Assembly (NCBI GenBank): GCA_012295275.1
Contig: CM022679.1
Span: 13,973,342 to 14,034,341 of the forward strand
Origin: Chrysomallon squamiferum
Lineage: Eukaryota; Mollusca; Gastropoda; Neomphalida; Peltospiridae
DNA length: 61,000 nt
Direction of reading: 5' to 3'
Part shown: positions 54,030 to 61,000 of the stretch, one piece after another
How positions within the stretch are numbered: the first letter of the stretch is position 1
Layout of the letters: each line of letters begins with the position of its first letter
Translations under genes and position numbers: made by a program
Notes under the pieces: generated by a model
Told to the model about the DNA's origin: nothing
The model's database searches: none
The model's input: the letters and a program-made list of their open reading frames with translations, nothing else

Positions 54030-54165
54030 ATCAAGCATTTGTATCTCTGTCATTTGCCCGCTGAATGCTCTCACCTTTGTGTCTTTGTTTGAGCTGAAAC
54101 CTTCATCTCAGTCAGTGTTGCAAATACCTGGCTTCTGATAATTCTCACAAATTAGCTCTGACATG
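54030..54165. promoter_or_regulatory. Candidate conserved non-coding element
   Basis: Compact unique patch between two arrays: CATTTGCCCGCTGAATGCTC, TCACCTTTGTGTCTTTGTTT (Sox/TCF-like CTTTGT words) and CTGATAATTCTCACAAATTAG. No ORF. Function is inferred. Confidence 0.33.
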
Positions 54166-54199
54166 TTTGTGTGTGTGTGTGTTGTGTCGTGGTGTGAAT

Positions 54200-54860
54200 G
54201 TGAAGCTGTTAACCTCCATTTATTGTGAAATTGTTTGATATTAGGAAATATGAAAGGTGTTTCATCTCAGACTGAGTGTTTGAAATTGTTTGATATTAGG
54301 TTAAAGTATGAAATTGTTTAAAATTAGGTTCTGATGTGTGTGTGTTTGTATTGTGTGAATGTTTGAAAGTGTTTGATATTAGGTTAAAGTATGAAAGTAT
54401 TTAATATTAGAGTGAATAGTTTGAAATTGTTTGATATTAGGTTAAAGTATGAAATTGTTTAGTATTAGACTGAGTAGTTTGAAATTGTTTGATATTAGGT
54501 TAAAGTATGAAATTGTTTAATATTAGGTTAAAGTATGAAATTGTTTTATATTAGACTGAGTAGTATGAAATTGTTTAATTTTAGACCAAGTATAAAATTG
54601 TTTAATTTTAGACTAAGTATAAAATTGTTTAATATTAGTCTAAGTATAAAATTGTTTAATTTTAGACTAAGTATAAAATTGTTTAATATTAAACCTAATG
54701 TGATATTGTTTATACTAGGTTAAAATGTGAAATTGTTTAAAATTAGACCCAGTATGAAATTGTTAAGTTAGTGTTAGGTCTGAGACTCAGATATGAAATA
54801 GTGACTAATAAAAATGTTAATATTAGGCTAAGTACAAAATTGTTAACTTTAGCCTTCTGT
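54200..54860. repeat. ~28-bp minisatellite (TATGAAATTGTTTnATATTA)
   Basis: Units such as GTATGAAATTGTTTAATATT followed by AGGTTAAA repeat about 20 times. Variants include ATTAGACTGAGTA and AATTTTAGACTAAGTATAAA. Interruptions occur near 54325-54345. The 62-codon frame is a Lys-Leu-Phe-Asn repeat and not a gene. Confidence 0.92.
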
Positions 54861-55600
54861 GAAATCATTAATCTCATTAAGCTTTTGTGTGAAATTCTTA
54901 ACTTTAAGTATATTTATTATCATCATCATTATTATTATATGTAGTAGTAGTATTGTTCTTGTTATGATCATTATTAAAGTAAAATATTTTGTTAACATTT
55001 TAAAAAAAAAAAAAAAAAAAAATTTTTATCTTGAATTTAAATTCATTCTGTATGTGTAAATTGTTAAAACTTTACTTCAGTACAAACCTGCAGAACTTCA
55101 CCATATTATAAAACAGTTTGGTGCACAACATTTCTGTTTAGATTTCCTTTGACCATACATCTGGCAACAGCCTGTAAATATCTTTGAATTTACCCAGTGT
55201 GTCTAATTCTATTTAAAAAATTAAACATTTCAAAAAAAACTTTGTCATATATCACATGGCAAACAGAGTGGAAATAACACCAGAGCTAGACACACAGTTT
55301 GTACTGAGTTTATGATGTAACAAGAGTCCAAATTACCTAACAATAGACTGAATTCCCATTTCAGATGTCTAAAATAAATTTTAAAAAAAAAAAAAAAACT
55401 AACCTCAGCCAATGTGTTAATAAATATATGTTTAATCAGACCATAAATCATAATATTCTTGTTGTTGTTGTTGTTGTTGTTGTTTAATGTCAATGTTACA
55501 TCAAAAATTAATAGACTGGTATCAGTAATATGTCAAGAATGAATAATAACAAATAATAAATTAATAATTAACAGACCCATGTCAGTGATTAAATATAACA
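54861..55600. other. AT-rich stretch with small microsatellites
   Basis: (ATC/ATT)n near 54915-54940, poly-A near 55003-55021 and 55381-55397, (TTG)n near 55458-55482. A moderately unique patch lies at 55070-55200. No gene is recognised. Confidence 0.6.
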
Positions 55601-55604
55601 GTTG

Positions 55605-55915
55605 TTGGATATGTATTTAAAGATGTCAGTATATGTGTGGGTTACTCTTACTGGTTAGCAGTATGTGATCTTTTATGTGGACGTAAAAACAGCACACCTA
55701 AATCTTTGATGGACCGGTTTTGGAGCTTTAGTTAGAATGGGAAAAGGCAAGATAATGTGTTGAGAGAAAAGAAATATTTTTTTTTTTTTTTAATAAATCA
55801 TTTATAGAGCACTGGCTATATTGGGAAATAGACTTAAGAGCATACTCAAGAGGATTGATCCCATAATCCACCAGACCTGAAGAAAAGCTCTCTAACCACT
55901 GAAGCAGGAATTTGT
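55605..55915 (-). mobile_element. tRNA-derived SINE with duplicated core
   Basis: On the minus strand, the head CTGCTTCAGTGGTTAGAGAG (box A, + near 55886-55905) is followed by TATGGGATCAATCCTCTTGA (box B region) and TTCCCAATATAGCCAGTGCT. The core restarts after a poly-A: TTCCCATTCTAACTAAAGCT, then CGGTCCATCAAAGATTTAGG, then CCACATAAAAGATCACATAC, then TGCTAACCAGTAAGAGTAAC. An antisense 75-codon frame is SINE-derived. Confidence 0.82.
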
Positions 55916-56142
55916 TTCCCCTTAACGCTTGAGCACACTTGTGATGACAAGACACGCAACTGTTGCCTTTATAAACGGTTCAATTATGTAGATACACACA
56001 CAGAAAATTATACAACACTTGTTATAACCCATCTTCGTTTTTCTGCATTATATCAACACAAAAAAAATAACTAATCTTGCAGAGATTCACCTAAGTATGT
56101 AAGCTATTTTAAAAACTTGTTTTTCTTTTTTAATTTTTGAAA

Positions 56143-56145
<3 letters not shown>
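55916..56145. other. Unique stretch
   Basis: Ordinary sequence flanking the SINE. No feature is recognised. Confidence 0.5.
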
Positions 56146-56189
<44 letters not shown>

Positions 56190-56190
56190 C
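56146..56190. repeat. (TA)n microsatellite
   Basis: Poly-A then a TA run ending in CATACAT. Confidence 0.95.
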
Positions 56191-56219
56191 ATTTTTAAAT
56201 TTTTAAATTTTGTTTTTTT

Positions 56220-56545
56220 GTTAAACATTATTAGACTTAACCTGGGTGTGAAATTGTCAGGAAACACTGCCAATAATGCGACAATTTTATTAGTCGTTTC
56301 ACCCGATTGCGTCTGTTTTGAAGTAGCTGTTAGTTTGTCAGACTAATATGTTATCATGATGTGTGTTTTTTATTGTCCTTTACAAAAACTTTAAACTGTG
56401 ACTGGCCAAGTGAGTCGGTTAGCTTTCAAAGTAACATGAAGGAGTTGTAATCTGCTGTGTGTTATAATTGTGTTATTTAGGAAATTTCTTTTTTAGGAGT
56501 GAGGCACTCTTTAGGGTTCTTAAAAAGTGTTCTATTTTTGTGTTT
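56220..56545. other. Unique mixed-complexity stretch
   Basis: Contains CCTGGGTGTGAAATTGTCAG, CATGATGTGTG and GGCCAAGTGAGTCGGTTAGC. A short regulatory element is possible but not supported by distinctive motifs. Confidence 0.4.
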
Positions 56546-56549
56546 TTGT

Positions 56550-56565
56550 ATATAAATATATGTGT

Positions 56566-56599
<34 letters not shown>

Positions 56600-56624
56600 C
56601 TATGCATATGAATATATGTTTGTG

Positions 56625-56659
<35 letters not shown>

Positions 56660-56665
56660 AATTTT
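56550..56665. repeat. (GT)n/(TA)n compound microsatellite
   Basis: Two GT runs (about 56573-56599 and 56635-56660) separated by TATGCATATGAATATATG. Confidence 0.93.
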
Positions 56666-57110
56666 ATTTAATTTTTTAAAAATATTAGATTAAGATTTTT
56701 TGTTTCATTAATACACAGCTAAAAAATATCTTTTACATTTCATTATCAACACCATCATAATCATAATCACCGTTATCAACATCATCATTGTTATTATTAT
56801 TATTATATTTTTTCTCTCTTATGAATATTTCTTTCTATCTGATTTGCCAGCATTTTTTTCTTAAATCACATTACACAATCTAAACACACACACAATACAA
56901 ATCAAGTGATATGTTAAATATTTGTGTTTATCTGATAACCTGTGCTGGTGAGATATCCGTTTTATTACACCGAACGTCATAATAAATATATCTCTTACAC
57001 ATTCAGGACTGCCAAATAATTAATAAATGGGTGGGTGGGGGTGGATACATGAGTGAATAAATATAATGGGAGGGTATGTTGGTTAAGTGCAGTGGTAAGA
57101 TAATGGAAAA
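56666..57110. other. AT-rich stretch with (ATC)n
   Basis: ATC/ATT repeats near 56742-56810. Then unique sequence with a GGGTGGGTGGGGGTGG patch near 57028. Confidence 0.6.
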
Positions 57111-57620
57111 TTATTTAATAACCATTTCAGAAGACGTGTTTTTTGTGTTTTTTTTTTGTTGTTTTTTGTGCTTTTTTAAAGAATATATTGATATGTGTAA
57201 TAACAAAAATAATAATAAGAAGAAGAAACAGTCATAAGCATAATAAACAACAGTGACAGCAACAATAATAATAACAGTAATATTAATAATAATAACATGA
57301 AAAAATACTAATGATAAATATAAAATAACTGAACAAAAAAAATAATAAAGACGGCAGAAATGAAAATAATAATAGAAATAATGTTTTGACAAACTGAGTA
57401 AAACTTTGGCTACACTAATGTAAAAAACAATAACAAACAAAAAAAATAAAAAGATAAACAGACATAAAACATAAAAAACCCGACTAATCTGTCTCACTTT
57501 TTAAACATTATTTTTAGTTTAAGAAATTATTTAAAGAACTCAAATGATTCCAGACTTTTCTCACTTCCTGCTAGTTCAACAAAAAAAATCTAAAAAAAAA
57601 AAAAAAAAAAAAAAAAAACT
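57111..57620. other. A/T-rich low-complexity stretch
   Basis: AATAAT, AACAAAAA words and a ~28-nt poly-A near 57591-57617. The antisense 128-codon frame is a Phe/Leu/Tyr/Val run from A-rich DNA and not a gene. Confidence 0.7.
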
Positions 57621-58300
57621 TTTTTAAGCCAACATGGAATTTCTGTAACACATGTACATCACAAGTAATTACTAAAATATCCTTTTCCTTTTAATCTTTT
57701 TTGAATTTATGCAAAATCTTTTTTTCTTCTTTTTAAAAAAAAAAAAAGATTACATTTTTTTACCTTCCATATTGTACATTTTTATTCATTTTTAAAATTC
57801 TTGAGCTTAAAAAAAAATATATTGAAATAATCCACTGAATTTTTATATCACTCAGTAAATTTTATATAACGATAGAATGAAAGAAAAAATTTACTGTTAA
57901 CAATCCATAAACTGTTACTAATTAACATGAAGGATATTTTATGTAAACCACATTCACCCATGTATAAGTCACTCTTATTTTCTCCTGTATCTGAATTCAG
58001 TATAACAACTGAAAATGTAAAATACAGAAGGATAAGAACCACGGAGAGTATTTTGGAAAATTGATGCTGTACAGTTAATAGAAACTTGCTGTATTATCAC
58101 CAGTCCAGTGATTATAGACATTCATATCATTTAAAGTTGTTTAATATATGATAATAAATAATAAAAGTTATTTGTAAATAGGTGCTGTGTTATGGTTACT
58201 TGTACTATTGTCCTATGTTCAAGATGACATTGCTGTTTAATATCAATAAATATTTCCTGTATGTTTCATTAAAATTATTTTGTCCAACATAGTATACTTA
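57621..58300. other. AT-rich unique stretch
   Basis: Poly-A near 57734-57747. Otherwise unique, with no recognised gene or element. Confidence 0.55.
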
Positions 58301-58302
58301 TA

Positions 58303-58333
58303 GCACACACACATATACACATATACATACATG

Positions 58334-58388
<55 letters not shown>
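58303..58388. repeat. (CA)n microsatellite
   Basis: CACATA words then a ~50-bp pure CA run. Confidence 0.95.
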
Positions 58389-58389
<1 letters not shown>

Positions 58390-58434
58390 TACACAAAACA
58401 TCATTATCCTTTCTCTTAATGATAAAAGCTTATA

Positions 58435-58550
58435 CAACATACTTTGATAACCATTTGAAGAACACTGGTTGGAATTTGAAATATACCAATTTGCACATTG
58501 AGTGCTATCAGTCCTTTGAGCTGCCACTCCAGTGCTCTCTAACACTGAAT
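58435..58550 (-). mobile_element. tRNA-derived SINE fragment (head to early body)
   Basis: On the minus strand: GTTAGAGAGCACTGGAGTGG, then CAAATTGGTATATTTCAAAT, TCCAACCAGTGTTCTTCAAA and TGGTTATCAAAG. These align with the SINE's GTTAGAGC head end, spacer, CCAGCCAGTGCTCC and TGGTTTATCAAAG. The GGTATGTGCTG part is absent. Confidence 0.65.
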
Positions 58551-58916
58551 TTTATACCATTTCATTTTAGTTAAAAAAAAACAATAATCCCAATAATTGT
58601 AATTCTTACAAAACATCCTGGTTAATATTCTGAGCATGTATGATAAGCAGTTTGTTTGTGTTTTCAATCAGCAGTTCTCAGAAGTTTTTCAAAAGAAAAA
58701 CCAACAAACAAAAAACACAGAAACAGAATTAATGAAAAAAAAAAACAGAGAGAAAATAATGAAAAGAAAATAGAAATTCATAATGAAGTTATTTTCTTTT
58801 TCTTTTCTTTTTTCTTTCTTTCCTTTTATTTATTTATTTATTTACGATTTTGAGTACAAAATAAATAAATTGTCTTGTAATAAAAGTCTAAAGTTAATAA
58901 CTAATATTTCAATGAT

Positions 58917-58947
<31 letters not shown>

Positions 58948-59279
58948 TTCTGCAAGAAAATAATAAGAAAAATAAAATGTTTAAAAAAAAAACTTTGTAA
59001 GAAAAATGTTTAATAATGAAATCAAGGAACATAGTATTAACTTTTATTTTAACAACTCAATATTCTGAACACCTTGTCAGTTATTTATGTTGTTCAATCT
59101 AATTTAAATTCTACATTTTTATCTTCTCTTGAAAACCGCAAACATGAAAGAATAAATAAATAAATAAATACAGTGGAACTTCTCAAAACTGACACACCAT
59201 ATGGACCAGGTACAAAATTCTGTTTAGAGAGATGTTTGGTTTACTGAGGTTTCTTTTATTTATTTATTTAATTTTATTT

Positions 59280-59280
<1 letters not shown>
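58551..59280. other. A-rich and TTTC-rich low-complexity stretch
   Basis: A-rich DNA near 58690-58790, TTTCTTTC near 58795-58830, poly-A at about 58921-58947, (AAAT)n near 59152-59171. The frames here are Lys or Phe runs. Confidence 0.7.
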
Positions 59281-59314
<34 letters not shown>

Positions 59315-59315
59315 C
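59281..59315. repeat. Poly-T tract
   Basis: About 33 uninterrupted T residues. Confidence 0.95.
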
Positions 59316-59779
59316 TTGCAAATTCCAGTTCAGTGAGTGTCCAATTTTCAGAAATATCATTATAAATAAAAAAATAAAAAGATATTTGCCTTTTACTGAG
59401 AAACAGTGATATTTTGAGAGGAGCATTTTAGAAATAATTAAATAAATAACAACTATGATATAATAATAATAATTACAGAGAATCAAGTGTCATAGGGTAA
59501 TTTTTCAGTCAACAAGATGTCACTAAATGAGTGGATTAAATATAAAATTCTGCCAAATGTAAATTGATGATCTCACTGATTGTTTCATTGGAGAATGACA
59601 GTGAAACATGGATTTTTCATAAATAAAAATCATTTGAACAAACCACACAATATTAAGAAATGCTTCTAAGGTCAAGGACATTAGATGAAACCAGCTGCCT
59701 GCAGATGCAGGGCCCCTCTTAGCAGAAAGCAATCACTTATATAAACCTTCTCATAGAAAGGAAAGCATATAATAATAGT
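59316..59779. other. Unique AT-rich stretch
   Basis: A moderately complex patch at 59500-59750 includes CTAAGGTCAAGGACATTAG (AGGTCA-type core) and CAGCTGCCTGCAGATGCAGG. The antisense 69-codon frame has no recognisable motif. Confidence 0.45.
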
Positions 59780-59918
59780 ATAGCCTTTGATAAATCACTT
59801 ATTAGGAACTGGCAGAAATGGGATATGAATCAGTTGGTTCACTTTGGAGACTTGATCCTGCAGTCTAACATACTTCAGGCCTGCTGTCTAAGCACCAAGC
59901 TACTCTCTAAACCATCCA
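59780..59918 (-). mobile_element. tRNA-derived SINE fragment (head to early body)
   Basis: On the minus strand: GAGAGTAGCTTGGTGCTTAG (degraded box A), then CTGCAGGATCAAGTCTCCAA (box B region), ATATCCCATTTCTGCCAGTT and AAGTGATTTATCAAAGGCTA. The order matches the copies at 32950 and 55605. Confidence 0.7.
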
Positions 59919-60117
59919 CTTAATTTCATGCAGGTAAATGGTTGATATTATTTAGAAAACAGCAGCTGGCCAGAAACACAACAGCATGATTAAATTATAA
60001 TGTATATCATATGTGTGCAATAAAAATGTGTTATAAACCACTCATCAGAACTGTGTCATGAAAACACATCTGAACAACACAGTGGGAGAGAGAAAGTCTC
60101 AAAGATTTAAGCATCTT

Positions 60118-60592
60118 TGAAGATGTCAAGTCTTTATTCAGCATGCCAAATTTATTTATTATTTATTATTTTTTTATTTTTTTATTATTTTTATTATTAT
60201 TATTATTTTTTATTTTTTTTTTGTCAAGTCTACCTAGTCTTTATACAGCATGCCAAATTTATTTTTTTATTTTTTATTGTTTTTATTATTATTTTTTTGT
60301 CAAGTCTTTATCTAGCATGTCTAATTTATTTATTATTTATTATTATTTTATTATTATTATTTGTCAAGACTTTATTTATTATTATTATTTTTTTTTTTTT
60401 TTTTTTTTTTTTTTTGTCAAATTTATTTATTTATTTATTTATTTTATTATTATTATTTTTTGTCAAGTCTTCATCTAGCATGCTAAATTTATTTATTATT
60501 TTTATTTTGTTATTATATTTTATAATTATTTTTTTTTTGAAAAATAACTAAAATTAATAAATAAATTTGGATAAAGACTTGACAACTTCTGT
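60118..60592. repeat. TGTCAAGTCTTTAT...CATGC repeat with T-rich spacers and one inverted copy
   Basis: TGTCAAGTCTTTATTCAGCA followed by TGCCAAATTTATTTATT starts at 60124. Variants start at 60232, 60298, 60362, 60415 (short) and 60461, separated by expanding (ATT)n/poly-T. At 60560-60584 the sequence ATAAATTTGGATAAAGACTT followed by GACA is a reverse-complement copy. Frames are Phe/Ile/Leu runs. Confidence 0.85.
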
Positions 60593-60617
60593 GAAGTATT
60601 TTTTTCTGTTAAATTGT

Positions 60618-60720
60618 TATCATCATCATCATCATCATCATTATTGTTATTGTATCATCATCATCATCATCATTATTATTGTATCAACATCATCATCATC
60701 ATCATTATTATTATATTTAA
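60618..60720. repeat. (ATC)n/(ATT)n microsatellite
   Basis: Three blocks of ATC repeats, each ending in ATTATTnTTGTATC or similar, with about 40-bp periodicity. Confidence 0.93.
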
Positions 60721-60746
60721 TTTAATTTGCAATAATCCATGAACAT

Positions 60747-60780
60747 CATATATATATATATATATATATATATTTTTTTT
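60747..60780. repeat. (TA)n and poly-T
   Basis: TA run followed by T8. Confidence 0.95.
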
Positions 60781-60784
60781 AATG

Positions 60785-61000
60785 TATGCACTTGTATTAC
60801 ATTAGCTGTCATGTAGAATATAGTGTGACCCGGCTTATTTACATAACAGGTCAACAAAGCTCTGATAACAAACTGCAGGGCTTGAAGATGATAATGCTTC
60901 ATTGATTAATGATTAACCCTTCTAATCTGATAATGAACACACACTTAGTTGACACCGAGCTACTGGCTGTTTCTCATTTCCTCTAGTTTCTTGTATTTGT
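60785..61000. promoter_or_regulatory. Candidate enhancer-like island, truncated by window end
   Basis: Unique DNA with a tight motif cluster. TATTTACATA (Fox-type, 60836-60845), AGGTCA (nuclear receptor half-site, 60848-60853), ACAAAGC (Sox/TCF-like, about 60854) and CTGATAAC (GATA-like) come first. GATTAATGATTAACC (60904-60918) is close to the HNF1-type palindrome GTTAATnATTAAC. No ORF. Motif identities are family knowledge; enhancer function is inferred. Confidence 0.42.

Noticed and set aside
54200-54860. Telomere-like TTAGG repeat
   Set aside because: TATTAGG and TTAGAC words occur only inside a ~28-bp unit; there are no contiguous short telomeric units.
55728-55955. 75-codon antisense ORF
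   Set aside because: Falls almost wholly within the minus-strand SINE.
57111-57497. 128-codon antisense ORF resembling a membrane protein
   Set aside because: Hydrophobic only because A-rich DNA reads as Phe/Leu/Tyr/Val on the other strand; no start context or family features.
60117-60551. 144-codon hydrophobic ORF
   Set aside because: Phe/Ile/Leu runs from T-rich repeat spacers.

Overview
The window looks like a eukaryotic nuclear genome segment, most likely from a mollusc and perhaps a gastropod. It is very AT-rich, crowded with microsatellites and minisatellites, and has no prokaryotic gene organisation. The mollusc assignment rests on about fifteen degraded copies of one tRNA-derived SINE. 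That SINE has an RNA polymerase III box A (TGGCTCAGTGG type), a box B-like stretch, a body with recognisable phrases (TTCCAGCCAGTGCTCC, GTGCATATAAAAGAT, TTGCTGCTAAT, GTTTCCTCTCT) and a tail ending AAATAAAACATTTCC followed by TTCC repeats. I recognise this element from molluscan genomes but cannot name its family with certainty.

I find no convincing protein-coding exon. The longest open frames (up to 622 codons at 16.3-18.5 kb) are translations of a CA-rich minisatellite that is open in several frames on both strands. The others are translations of CATA, ATC, CATC, poly-T or poly-A tracts, or pieces of SINEs. I see no tRNA, rRNA, CRISPR array or intact autonomous transposon.

Layout. 0-6 kb: a GTAT microsatellite, a nearly full-length SINE and a 3.1-kb array of a 28-bp unit with an internal higher-order duplication. 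6-16 kb: CA and CATA tracts, ~115-bp, ~120-bp and 45-bp tandem arrays, and a few higher-complexity islands, one holding a perfect 9-bp inverted repeat of E-boxes. 16-18.5 kb: the CA-rich minisatellite. 18.5-29 kb: microsatellites, several SINEs, and complex islands at 20.5-20.8, 21.6-22.0 and 23.8-24.0 kb. 29-31.7 kb: a 53-bp array whose unit carries a self-complementary hairpin, and a related 48-bp array. 31.7-44 kb: islands, SINEs, a 79-bp array and CATA/TA tracts. 43.8-44.6 kb: the best gene-like feature, a GC-richer promoter/5'-UTR-like stretch on the + strand that contains short upstream ORFs and ends in a strong splice donor (CG|GTAAGTAG at 44558/44559). 44.6-61 kb: possibly the first intron of that gene, with more islands, SINEs and tandem arrays (~143, 65, 28 bp).

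My working interpretation is inference: this is a regulatory 'gene desert' around the first non-coding exon of a gene, possibly a developmental regulator. Islands of ordinary complexity containing homeodomain-, Fox-, POU-, nuclear-receptor- and Sox-like motifs sit between expanding tandem repeats. Comparative alignment with related molluscs and RNA-seq would decide this. I see no evidence of a novel enzymatic or defence system. The noteworthy observations are repeat architecture, SINE core duplication and candidate regulatory islands. Coordinates of degenerate repeats and islands are approximate.
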